From the NCBI RefSeq assembly GCF_000384815.1, contig NZ_ARQF01000020.1, positions 434,001-498,000 of the forward strand: a DNA stretch of 64,000 bases. The letters are read 5' to 3'. How positions within the stretch are numbered: the first letter of the stretch is position 1; every line of letters begins with the position of its first letter. The DNA comes from Halodesulfovibrio aestuarii DSM 17919 = ATCC 29578. GTDB taxonomy: Bacteria > Desulfobacterota > Desulfovibrionia > Desulfovibrionales > Desulfovibrionaceae. Under the pieces are notes generated by a model. That model did not search any database and was not told where the DNA came from. It saw only the letters and a program-made list of their open reading frames with translations. This document shows, piece after piece, positions 51,080-59,205 of this stretch. A program made the translations under genes and the position numbers.

Positions 51080-51087
51080 GATATCCG

Positions 51088-51140
51088 TTGGCGTCCCCAA
51101 GGGGATTTGAACCCCTGTCGCCTGCGTGAAAGGCAGGTGT
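51088..51140 (-). repeat. attL: duplicated 3' part of tRNA-Glu
   Basis: 53 bases identical to 61782-61834, covering the anticodon arm, T arm, acceptor 3' strand and CCA of tRNA-Glu. The 5' half is missing, so this is the remnant displaced when the island integrated. Confidence 0.92.
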
Positions 51141-51159
51141 TATTTCTAGCGAAAGCTGC

Positions 51160-51669
51160 TTATTCCTTTATTTGCAAGGCTTCACCAGAAGCACAAACGA
51201 CATTAGCGACATGATAATCAAGCGAATTTACACCCGATTTACACCTTTCACTAAAGTAGGCAACTTGCTTAGTTGGGTTATACAGCGAATCAACAATCGG
51301 GGAATTAGGAGTGAAACCACTGACAATTTCTTGGAGCAAGTTTCGAGCGGCTAAACAGTCATTCTCAACTTCAAGCAATTCAAACTTTGACAGTTTTTCT
51401 TCTAAAACTTCAAGTGAAAGAAAGATCTCGTGTGCTTGCATTATCTTAGGATGTTCAGTTTTTTGAACATCCTCACCAACCAGCAATTCTTCATATAGCT
51501 TTTCACCAGGACGCAACCCAACTACAGAAATTTCAATATCACCATTAGGATGTTCAGCATCCTTAATAGTCTTTCCCGAAAGCAACACCATGATCCTGCT
51601 ACAAACTTGTGGATACGTAGTTAAGCCATTATCCTGAATCAAAGAGGAGATGGCGATGAGTGTCCACAA
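51160..51669 (-). pseudogene. Truncated CapD/FlaA1-like nucleotide-sugar epimerase/dehydratase
   Basis: Only the C-terminal part of a polysaccharide-biosynthesis protein remains: LLSGKTIKDAEHPNGDIEI, then GLRPGEKLYEELLVGEDV and TEHPKIMQAHE match the end of CapD-like proteins, which normally have about 600 residues with membrane and Rossmann domains. The first about 27 codons do not look like the family. The junction with them falls beside one arm of a 23-bp inverted repeat (51591-51613). Probably non-functional. Confidence 0.7.
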
Positions 51670-51685
51670 GTTTGTAGCAGGATCA
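51591..51685. repeat. 23-bp perfect inverted repeat
   Basis: The arm at 51591-51613 (TGATCCTGCTACAAACTTG plus TGGA) is exactly repeated in reverse at 51663-51685, with 49 bases between. It lies at the point where the capD fragment loses similarity, suggesting a rearrangement breakpoint. Confidence 0.8.
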
Positions 51686-51971
51686 TTAATACAGAAAAAC
51701 GTCTTGGATCATCTCTTTATCTTTAGATTCTCAAGCATTGACGGAGAAGCTTACGAAGTGAACGGGCAATTTCTCCCGCACCAGTTTGGTTCCATCGCTC
51801 TAAAAATCGAACAAAACCTTCATCAATTCTGTATGTTGCGCTACCGATCCATGTAAACAACTTCCTTGAAAAACACCGTACACCTTAACTAACCATAACT
51901 TATTTAAGCTTGATCACAATAAGAACATTATTGCTTAACTGCATGAGTCAAAGGGAACTAAATCCCAAAAA
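51686..51971. other. Non-coding or decayed stretch
   Basis: No intact gene. A minus-strand frame at about 51735-51890 (containing RFLERWNQTGAGEIARSLR) may be the end of a lost gene, but I cannot name it. Confidence 0.35.
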
Positions 51972-52235
51972 TCATGAAATTCTATTTGTTATATAGTTGG
52001 TTAGTTTTTCTATACTATCAAAGTTAGGCTCTATTATATCTTCAGTACCTATTTTAATATTAAATTCATCTTCCAACATTAAAGCAAGATCAACTGTTCC
52101 CATGCTATCTATTAAATTAGATGTATACAAAGGTTCATCGATTGATACTTTTTTAAATGTCAATTCCTCAACCAGTTTTTTTATTCTCTCATTCAAAATC
52201 ACAATAATACCGACATGTTGAAGATTTCGCAACAA
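51972..52235 (-). CDS. dltC: D-alanyl carrier protein DltC-like
   Basis: A small acyl carrier protein with the phosphopantetheine attachment site in LIDSMGTVDLALMLEDEF; this serine context is that of DltC rather than fatty acid ACP (DSLD). It would carry the activated amino acid as a thioester from DltA to DltB. The start is unclear: a TTG at 52235 gives 87 residues and a GTG at 52202 gives 76, closer to the usual DltC length of about 78; neither has a clear ribosome binding site. It is the last gene of the operon, 6 bases after dltB. Confidence 0.82.
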   Translation of the reverse strand: MLRNLQHVGIIVILNERIKKLVEELTFKKVSIDEPLYTSNLIDSMGTVDLALMLEDEFNIKIGTEDIIEPNFDSIEKLTNYITNRIS

Positions 52236-52241
52236 ACCGCA

Positions 52242-53384
52242 CTACAGCGGCACTCTCCCACTAAATACATACAAGGCTAAAACAACTGAATTAACCATAA
52301 GTAATCTTTTCATACATAAAGACAATATATTCGGAGTAACTGAAAATATATCCGTTCCCCCTTTCCTTACATAATGAACATAACAATTGTGGATGGAAGA
52401 ATATAATCCAAACAACAAACCCGAGAAAATATAATGCCAAACTAGACCATTCCACATTCCCATCAATAAGAAGGTCAAAGTAATTGAAATATTTTGAACA
52501 AGAAGACGCCGCCCTCTGAAATATGAAAAGCGTTGTAGATACATATATATTGGTTTGAAAAAATAATCCGTTAACCACGAACCCAACGTTATATGGAATC
52601 GTCGCCAAAAATCTTGAGGGTTTTTAGCTAAATAAGGTTTATCAAAATTCCTCGGAACACTTATTCCAAGCATAATTCCAACGCCCATAGCCATTGCACT
52701 ATAACCTGCAAAATCAAAATAAAAGAACAGGGTATAAGAATATGCACTATTAATCATAGTAACAATAGAGGTACTAGATGCATCGATCTCAGCTAACCAA
52801 AATTTAGCGACAAACTCTGCTAAAACAAACTTATATAAGCCTCCGATAACTAACAACTCCCATCCACTAACGAAGTTACTAGTCGATATATTAGCATACC
52901 CATTGTCTAAGTCACTCTTAAATCTATATGATCGATCTATTGGTCCAGCTAATAAAGTCGGAGGAAAGAATAAATATGATGTGAATTCAAAGAAATCAAG
53001 ACTACCATAGTTTTTTTGATCAGATATGGCTTGGATAACTCTAAAAGTTATGTATGATATCCCTATAATTTTATACATACCATCGACATCTAATTTAAAT
53101 AAAATCATAGGCAATGATACTAAAACGATAGGGAGCAGAGTCTTACGGTACCCACTATAGGAAAACACATAATATATCAAATAAATATAAAGTGAGAATA
53201 ATAAGATTCCTATAGTTGCTTGAAACGGCAAAAAGAAGGCAATATAAACAACAATCAGTGAAAAAAGAATGTATTTATATTTAATGTAGCTAGATAAAAA
53301 ATGTTTACAAAATAACAAGATCGCAACTGATGCGAACGACAAAAGAAAAAAACCAATTCCAGAGAAGGGTAACGCTACATCCAT
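52242..53384 (-). CDS. dltB: DltB-like MBOAT acyltransferase
   Basis: A 380-residue membrane-bound O-acyltransferase with about 11 hydrophobic segments. DltB-type signatures are SYITFRVIQ, FPPTLLAGPIDRSYRF, KNPQDFWRRFHITLGSWL and the active-site region LMGMWNGLVWHYIFSGLLFG with the conserved His. In Gram-positive bacteria DltB takes D-alanine from DltC and passes it through the membrane. The ATG at 53384 overlaps the stop of dltX (TGATG), so the two are translationally coupled. Alginate O-acetylase AlgI is a relative, but the DltA and DltC neighbours settle the type. Confidence 0.88.
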   Translation of the reverse strand: MDVALPFSGIGFFLLSFASVAILLFCKHFLSSYIKYKYILFSLIVVYIAFFLPFQATIGILLFSLYIYLIYYVFSYSGYRKTLLPIVLVSLPMILFKLDVDGMYKIIGISYITFRVIQAISDQKNYGSLDFFEFTSYLFFPPTLLAGPIDRSYRFKSDLDNGYANISTSNFVSGWELLVIGGLYKFVLAEFVAKFWLAEIDASSTSIVTMINSAYSYTLFFYFDFAGYSAMAMGVGIMLGISVPRNFDKPYLAKNPQDFWRRFHITLGSWLTDYFFKPIYMYLQRFSYFRGRRLLVQNISITLTFLLMGMWNGLVWHYIFSGLLFGLYSSIHNCYVHYVRKGGTDIFSVTPNILSLCMKRLLMVNSVVLALYVFSGRVPL

Positions 53385-53521
53385 CAAAATGCCTCATAAA
53401 CAAACTTCACAGTAGACTGAAGGTTACTGCTTAAATATTCAGCCATTTCATTCTCAATATATAAGATTCTTAACCCAAGTATGATTAAAAAGTAGACCAC
53501 AAACCATTTAGCAAAACTCAT
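53384..53521 (-). CDS. dltX: DltX-like small membrane protein
   Basis: A 45-residue protein with one membrane segment (about residues 5-22, FAKWFVVYFLIILGLRIL) and a C-terminus ending FVYEAF. This matches the C-terminal F-x-Y-x-x-F motif of DltX, the small partner of DltB whose terminal tyrosine motif is needed for D-alanine transfer in Gram-positive bacteria. GGTGA lies upstream of the ATG. It sits between dltD (20 bases before) and dltB (overlapping by 1 base). Its small size makes it easy to miss in annotation. Confidence 0.75.
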   Translation of the reverse strand: MSFAKWFVVYFLIILGLRILYIENEMAEYLSSNLQSTVKFVYEAF

Positions 53522-53541
53522 AAATCACCCAAAGTTAAAAC

Positions 53542-54735
53542 TTAGTTCAGGTTAAAATGTTCAATAATTTTTTTATTAATCTTCACCCAGCCTAATTCCC
53601 CTAGATGCATTTTATCTTTTAATTTTCCATTTACATAATCTGCTTCACGATAGGACCACATATCCAAGTATTCAAATCCTGCACCAACAACTGAAGCTTT
53701 AATAGTAGCCAGTAACGGCAATATTTCTTCTCTACCCTCGGTGTATATGGATGGATGGAGATCTTGCATGACAAATAGTGGCTTTATTTTATATTCCTTA
53801 AGTAACGCTAGCAAATTCATCAAAGCATCATATTCGCGATTTTCAGACATATCTCTAATTTTCCCAACGCTTGAGAATCTAATGCTCTTATCTTTTCTTA
53901 TAACATGTCTATTAAAGTAACCATTTCTGATTCCATAAACATTGTTAGTTGATGCTTCCTTGTTATATCTTTTTGCCTGTTCATATAAAACATCATAGTC
54001 TAGCGAAGGAAAATCATACTTAACCATTCGCCCAACTTGATAATTATCTTTCTCATTATAAAAATCAATTTTAGAGAAAAGCAAAAATTTTTCTGAAAGA
54101 TAAGACAACAATGCGGCATTATAACTAGCAGATGAGGATTTCTTACCGTAGTTCTTAATCAGATCGTAAGATTTACTACTACCTGACATTTCTTTTTCAT
54201 TAGCAGTTATGTATTCACTTACTAAAAATTTATAATGATCATCTATCTCGCTATTAGTATATAGTTTATACATCATATCATTCGTCATATACTTCAGAAA
54301 AACAGACATCTTTGCACCATTTGCATGCTTTCCGGTAAACCATGTAGGACTTAACAAAACTACTATCCGAGCTTGGTCTACGGTCTTAGAGCTATGCAAC
54401 GCTGCTAATTCGGACAAAATAATAAAAAGTTGATGCCCTCCCTTTCCAATAGTCTTAATAGGCTGATTGTTATCACTAAAAAAATTGGATACCATAAATC
54501 TTAATATCCTCTTGCTGCCAGCTGAAAGTTCAGAGGAGCCAAAAACTACTACTTTTCCTGTTTCTAAATCATTTCTTAATGTTTGAGATTTAAGTTCGGA
54601 TTTAAGTTGAGATATTTTTTGGGGATTATAATCTAAAAGATTAAAAATAAGGTTCTGACCACCAAAAACCAAAGCTATCTCTATTATAAAAAAAGCCAAC
54701 AAAAAAGACACAACATGCTTCGGCACTGAACTCAC
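53542..54735 (-). CDS. dltD: DltD-like protein
   Basis: 397 residues with one N-terminal membrane anchor (about 7-25) and an extracytoplasmic domain. The SGNH-type nucleophile is in VVVFGSSELS and the partner Asp/His in KDKMHLGELGWVK near the C-terminus, the arrangement of DltD, which moves D-alanine between carriers or onto the acceptor polymer outside the membrane. QDLHPSIYTEGRE is also typical. It lies between dltA and dltX. The sequence is strongly AT-rich, like the rest of the cargo. Confidence 0.82.
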   Translation of the reverse strand: MSSVPKHVVSFLLAFFIIEIALVFGGQNLIFNLLDYNPQKISQLKSELKSQTLRNDLETGKVVVFGSSELSAGSKRILRFMVSNFFSDNNQPIKTIGKGGHQLFIILSELAALHSSKTVDQARIVVLLSPTWFTGKHANGAKMSVFLKYMTNDMMYKLYTNSEIDDHYKFLVSEYITANEKEMSGSSKSYDLIKNYGKKSSSASYNAALLSYLSEKFLLFSKIDFYNEKDNYQVGRMVKYDFPSLDYDVLYEQAKRYNKEASTNNVYGIRNGYFNRHVIRKDKSIRFSSVGKIRDMSENREYDALMNLLALLKEYKIKPLFVMQDLHPSIYTEGREEILPLLATIKASVVGAGFEYLDMWSYREADYVNGKLKDKMHLGELGWVKINKKIIEHFNLN

Positions 54736-54764
54736 AAGCCACCTAACTTATTTAACATAATCAT

Positions 54765-56201
54765 TTAAGATGAAGTATAGAATTGAACTAACTTTTTTTT
54801 ATCGATTTTGTGATTAATTGTCTTTGGGTAATCGTCTACAAATACAATGTCTGAAGGCATCATATAATATGGTAAGTTATTCGTGATTTCCTTCTTAATT
54901 CCATCAACAGATTTTCCGGTAGAAATTACAAATGATACCAACTTAACTATTTCATTACCTCGTTTTAATGGAATAGTAACGGAGCACTCAACACCATGAA
55001 CATTCATCATTGTACTATCAATTTCACCCAGTTCAATTCGATAGCCATGTAGCTTAATCATGTCATCTGCCCTATTGGCAAAAAATAACAACCCATCTTT
55101 AATATACCCAAAATCTCCAGTGTTAAATGACCTCATGCCGTTAACACTTTCAAACTTCTTCTCGTTTAAACTAGGATTATTAAAATAGCCTATAGAAACA
55201 TTCTCTCCAAAAACTATAATTTCACCTGTAGTTGAGTGTTCAAGACTATCGATACGAACCTTTTTATTCCCCCTGACACGCCCAACGGGCAAACTCTCAT
55301 TAGAAAAAGCATCAAGTATTTCATTATCAATATTAACCATCGTAACGGCCACAGTTGCTTCAGTTGGTCCATACGAATTTATAAGTTGACTTTCAGGAAA
55401 AGCGCTTACAATTTTCTTTGCAGTTTTAACAGGAAGCACCTCTCCACAAAAAATAAATTTCTGTAACTTATCAAAACCAGATTGATTAAAGTCTGACGAC
55501 ATTAAATACTTACTGATAAAAGAGGGAGTTGAAACCCAAGTATTACACGCATAGCTCTTTACCCTATCAAAATAGCTTTTGAGATCTTGAATATTCTCTC
55601 TGCTATTTAATACAACAGTGCCTCCATAGGACAAGAAACCAAAAAGCTCATACCCAGACAAATCGAAACTAAGAGGCGCTTGATTCATAAAAACACTTTC
55701 ACTGGATATATTAAAATCACTCCTAAGCCACTTCACAAAATCGGCAACAGCACCATGTGTGATTTGAACCCCTTTGGGTTCGCCTGTACTCCCTGAAGTA
55801 AACATGATGTATGCAATTGGATCATTCTCAGCATAGGAGACAAGAGTCTTACTTGAATCCCTACTTATTTTTCCAGTAATTGTATTAATCACTATTGAAG
55901 ATTGCACCGTCTCAATAATTTTATTTAACCTTTCTTCAGGATAGATGGTGTCAACTGGAATATAAGGTAACTGTAAAGAGAGGCAAGCAACAATGCTTGC
56001 TATGAATTTAACTTCTTTGTGCCCGTAAATTACAATCGGATGACCAGTCGGTAGGTTGTATGACCGAAGCGTTTCAATCAGTTCCTCGACCTCAAATTTA
56101 AGCTCCTGCCAAGTGAGATCACGGTCACTACCAGACACTGCAATTTTATCTTTTTCTATATCACATTCTTTAAATCTTAGTTGTTCAAAACAATAGTACA
56201 T
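54765..56201 (-). CDS. dltA: D-alanine--carrier protein ligase DltA-like
   Basis: A 478-residue adenylate-forming enzyme, close to the usual DltA length of about 500. Core motifs are IMFTSGSTGEPKGVQITH (phosphate loop), NSYGPTEATVAV, FNTGDFGY, GYRIELGEID and the C-terminal NHKIDKKKL lysine. By family it activates an amino acid, in DltA D-alanine, and loads it on DltC. AAGGA precedes the ATG. It is the first gene of the operon dltA-D-X-B-C, an order different from the Gram-positive XABCD. A stand-alone NRPS adenylation domain is the alternative, ruled out by the neighbours. Confidence 0.85.
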   Translation of the reverse strand: MYYCFEQLRFKECDIEKDKIAVSGSDRDLTWQELKFEVEELIETLRSYNLPTGHPIVIYGHKEVKFIASIVACLSLQLPYIPVDTIYPEERLNKIIETVQSSIVINTITGKISRDSSKTLVSYAENDPIAYIMFTSGSTGEPKGVQITHGAVADFVKWLRSDFNISSESVFMNQAPLSFDLSGYELFGFLSYGGTVVLNSRENIQDLKSYFDRVKSYACNTWVSTPSFISKYLMSSDFNQSGFDKLQKFIFCGEVLPVKTAKKIVSAFPESQLINSYGPTEATVAVTMVNIDNEILDAFSNESLPVGRVRGNKKVRIDSLEHSTTGEIIVFGENVSIGYFNNPSLNEKKFESVNGMRSFNTGDFGYIKDGLLFFANRADDMIKLHGYRIELGEIDSTMMNVHGVECSVTIPLKRGNEIVKLVSFVISTGKSVDGIKKEITNNLPYYMMPSDIVFVDDYPKTINHKIDKKKLVQFYTSS

Positions 56202-56398
56202 TTTAATCCTTGTACGCTAGCTAGCAAACTCATCTCAATTGTAATTACCCAATTCCCCCGCAAAACAACAGAAATGTGAAACGCACCACCTTTACTGGAA
56301 AACTAAGTGTGGAGCTCCCCTCACATCGCATAGGAAGATTGCACATAAGCCATTTTAATATTTCTGTAAATATATCGTAAAACAAGACCAGCCAAGCC

Positions 56399-56731
56399 AT
56401 GTACTACAAATGGAAATCAAAACACGGCGGGATGGAAGCGTCTGACATTCGCCGGTTGCGTGACCTGGAAGCTGAGAATGCACTTTTAAAGCGAATGGTT
56501 GCCTATTTGAGCCTTGAAAACGAGACGCTCAAGGATGTAACTTCTTCCTTCAACCATAGTCGGAAAACTATTCTCTGCAGCATCCACGACTTCACACGTC
56601 ATAGCTCCCACTGTAAATCTCCCATAGTTAGTTCCATCCAAACGACATCGGAGAGTGATTACCTTGCTGACATTATATTCAATTATATGAACATTTTATT
56701 TCAAAACATCTCAGACTTCCTGATTTTTTAA
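56399..56731 (+). pseudogene. IS3-family OrfA fragment
   Basis: The first about 46 codons, MYYKWKSKHGGMEASDIRRL then LEAENALLKRMVAYLSLENETLKDV, are the C-terminal half of an IS3-family OrfA (helix-turn-helix end plus leucine zipper). The N-terminal half and OrfB are absent, and the remaining frame is unrelated sequence. It lies upstream of dltA on the other strand. Confidence 0.75.
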
Positions 56732-57164
56732 AATTAATTAGCAAATTAATATTTTTCTCATAAAAAATGTCATTTAATGTTGAATGGTTCTGTCAATTTC
56801 TTTTCCTTAAGGTGATTATGTCATATTATCACTAGAAGCTTTTACTGTTGTAGTTCGACATTGCAGTCTGTAGTCAACATAAAAGTCATTCATTTATTCT
56901 CATAAAAGAAATCCCAACAGAAATGTTCGCTTTTTATGTGAACATTCCTGTTGGGATTAAATTTCTAACACATACACTAAATACAAATATTTTTCTGTAC
57001 ACCTTACAATCGGTTTAACGATGTTGTATATAACAAACAATAACGGTGCCTGTTTCCACGTGCTTTTTAGCGGCTGATGTCAGGTTCCATGCAGCATAAC
57101 AGTTGTTATCTGCAAAAATCTTTTTTTAACTTAGGGGGCGTCCTTTTCACAGGACACATTGTCG

Positions 57165-57195
57165 CTCTGTCTGTTTCAAAGTGAAACAGACAGAG
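57165..57195. repeat. Perfect 14-bp hairpin with 3-base loop
   Basis: CTCTGTCTGTTTCA at 57165-57178 pairs exactly with 57182-57195 across AAG. It lies 11 bases before the ~194-bp repeat and is not present at the left copy. Confidence 0.8.
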
Positions 57196-57206
57196 GGTAA
57201 TCTACC

Positions 57207-57400
57207 AGCTGAACGCTGATGAATACTACATTTTATTTTACGGTGGTGAATATACCACTCGACTTACGGCTTTTCGCCGTTATTCATTTCTTCCCGCTTG
57301 CCCGTTCGTAAATGGAATACGGACGTCCATATAAAATTGCGTTTTTTGGCCACGAATATACACGGTGCATACACCGCTGTGGCTATCGGATTGAACATTA
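57207..57400 (+). repeat. Imperfect direct repeat, right copy (inside the island)
   Basis: About 194 bases closely matching 50758-50950 in the same orientation. Long identical blocks include CACGAATATACACGGTGCAT and the following ACACCGCTGTGG. Both copies keep a short frame beginning M-[K/E]-YGRP and containing HEYTRCIHRCG, and another beginning MNTTF, but neither is clearly a gene. Confidence 0.85.
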
Positions 57401-57568
57401 ATGGCTGTGTTGTTGCTGTCACACAGCACGCAATAGTAGTAAATATGGTGTGTTGATATATATAGGGAAATTTTATTATCTACTTACTTTCTTAAAGTAA
57501 TTCTTTTGATCCAACAGGATAACTACGGGCAGCTTATTACCAATTTTTAAATTCAATGTCAGAACAAT

Positions 57569-57605
57569 AAAAAAGGCCATGCAATCTATTTGCATGGCCT
57601 TTTTA
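57569..57605. terminator. Bidirectional terminator upstream of the first integrase
   Basis: AAAAAGGCCATGCAA pairs with TTGCATGGCCTTTTT around TCTAT. It insulates the integrase genes from upstream transcription. Confidence 0.82.
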
Positions 57606-57684
57606 CTTTTATATCAAAAAAAATGATTCACGGCCTAACATTCGCTCTTGCAATGCAGTATAGGAAAATAAAAAGGAATTTTTA

Positions 57685-58752
57685 ATGAGTAAAAACAAAC
57701 TACTATATGGAGCAAAAATAGCACACCTAACAGGATCGAGTAAAACGCAATACAACAACCGTGGACAATCCATAAGATTCGCGAAGAGACTTCATCAGCT
57801 GGGTTACCGAGTACAGCATTGTAAAAACATCTCGAATCGGCACGTGGGAGTCGTGGTAGAAGATTGGCAGCAACAAGGTCTCGCAGTATCCACCATCAAA
57901 ACATACCTTTCAAGCGTACGCCAAATGTGTCGTACATACGGTAATGAAAAGATACACAAAAACAATAGTGAGTTTGGGGTAGAGAAACGCTGCTATATTG
58001 CAACACAGTCAAAAGCAGTACCCAAAATTGTCTACCATGCGGTTCTTGACCAATTCCTTTCAGGATCAGAACGATTTCAACGAATTGGACGTCAACTAAC
58101 CGTAATGCGCGAACTGGGATTGCGCCATGAAGAAGCACGCAAAATAAACCCAGCGACCGCACTACTTCCTGATGGTCGCATCTATATATCTGATGGCACC
58201 AAGGGGGGGCGGGACCGCATCCTGCACGAACCTTCCCAAAAACAAATCGATGCCGTTAAGGCGCTGGCACCCTTCATCGGAAAAAATGACAACAGCTGGC
58301 CTGATGGTGTCTCAGAAGCATCATGGGAAAAATACGTCTATAAGATTGTTGGTCGGATGGGGTTATGCATTAAAACCTGCGGCGCTTCCTTACATGGTCT
58401 GCGGCACGCATACGCACAAGCTCGCTATGAAGATCTAACGAATCTGTTAGCCCCTTGTCTTTATTCATCACCATTGGATTATCGAGAAGCGGCATACCAA
58501 AAACACGGTGAAACTTGGCGCAACAGACATGACCAAGCAATCAATATTCTTGCCCACGAATTAGGGCACAACCGTGGCGAAATCACCGAAACATATCTTG
58601 GCACCATTCATGGACAAATTTGTAAGTATTTTAAGCTGACATACTGCAATTTATTATTTCTACCATGCCGTGTCAGGATAAATTGTAATTTTATTTACTT
58701 ATATTTCAACGCATTAAAAACAAAAACATCTTTTTTCAAGCTTTACCCTTGA
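57685..58752 (+). CDS. Tyrosine recombinase (Integrase_1-type)
   Basis: 355 residues. The N-terminal half holds a SAM-like DNA-binding domain (LAVSTIKTYLSSVRQMCRTYG). The catalytic part has an Arg in MRELGLRHEEARK, HGLRHAYAQARYE (His-x2-Arg) and a C-terminal HELGHNRGEITETYLG with the likely nucleophile Tyr. It differs from the two integrases downstream and resembles integrase-domain proteins of genomic islands. The last about 40 residues are hydrophobic and AT-rich coded, possibly read-through after a lost stop. Confidence 0.75.
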   Translation: MSKNKLLYGAKIAHLTGSSKTQYNNRGQSIRFAKRLHQLGYRVQHCKNISNRHVGVVVEDWQQQGLAVSTIKTYLSSVRQMCRTYGNEKIHKNNSEFGVEKRCYIATQSKAVPKIVYHAVLDQFLSGSERFQRIGRQLTVMRELGLRHEEARKINPATALLPDGRIYISDGTKGGRDRILHEPSQKQIDAVKALAPFIGKNDNSWPDGVSEASWEKYVYKIVGRMGLCIKTCGASLHGLRHAYAQARYEDLTNLLAPCLYSSPLDYREAAYQKHGETWRNRHDQAINILAHELGHNRGEITETYLGTIHGQICKYFKLTYCNLLFLPCRVRINCNFIYLYFNALKTKTSFFKLYP

Positions 58753-58915
58753 AATTAACAAGAAAAAGTAATCTATGCTAATTGGTTGGGGTTCATTTAA
58801 ACAATTTTGTTTTGGAGGCGAGAGCCCCGTAACCATCGGCAAAGGAGTTTTTTAAAACGCAGGGCAAAGTTGTCCACCTGCATAAATAAAGGGCAACAAA
58901 GGTTTCAGGATTTTC

Positions 58916-59182
58916 ATGGGTAATTCGAAAAATTTAACAACGAGAGAAGTAGCAAGGTTATTAAACTGTTCAGAAAGCCTTGTAAGACGGAAGGATATGA
59001 AAGAAGTACTTGGCGCATTTTACATCGGTAAAAAAAGCCTTCGGTACCCACAACAAAAAGTGGAACTGTATCTTCTCAATCAACAACATTCTGCATCTGA
59101 CAGTACTGCGACCCCCACCGATCTGAACAACACATCTTCAGACACCAAACGCAGAAAAATTGATTACGGCGTTTTTCGCTAA
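58916..59182 (+). CDS. Excisionase-like helix-turn-helix protein
   Basis: 88 residues. LTTREVARLLNCSESLVRRKD is a MerR/excisionase-type helix-turn-helix, followed by GKKSLRYPQQKVELYL, the wing seen in HTH_17 proteins. It lies 23 bases before an integrase gene, typical of a recombination directionality factor. The Ser/Thr-rich C-terminus (about 58-80) is not conserved in the family. Confidence 0.65.
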   Translation: MGNSKNLTTREVARLLNCSESLVRRKDMKEVLGAFYIGKKSLRYPQQKVELYLLNQQHSASDSTATPTDLNNTSSDTKRRKIDYGVFR

Positions 59183-59205
59183 TTGGCATCCAAGGTAGGT
59201 CATAT

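Larger units (their letters stand above)
56732..57568. other. Gene-free stretch with hairpins and a repeat
   Basis: No gene recognised. A long hairpin at 56910-56958 (AATCCCAACAG/CTGTTGGGATT with an inner AATGTTC/GAACATT) could terminate transcription. A perfect 14-bp stem lies at 57165-57195, directly followed by the right copy of the ~194-bp repeat. Confidence 0.5.
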
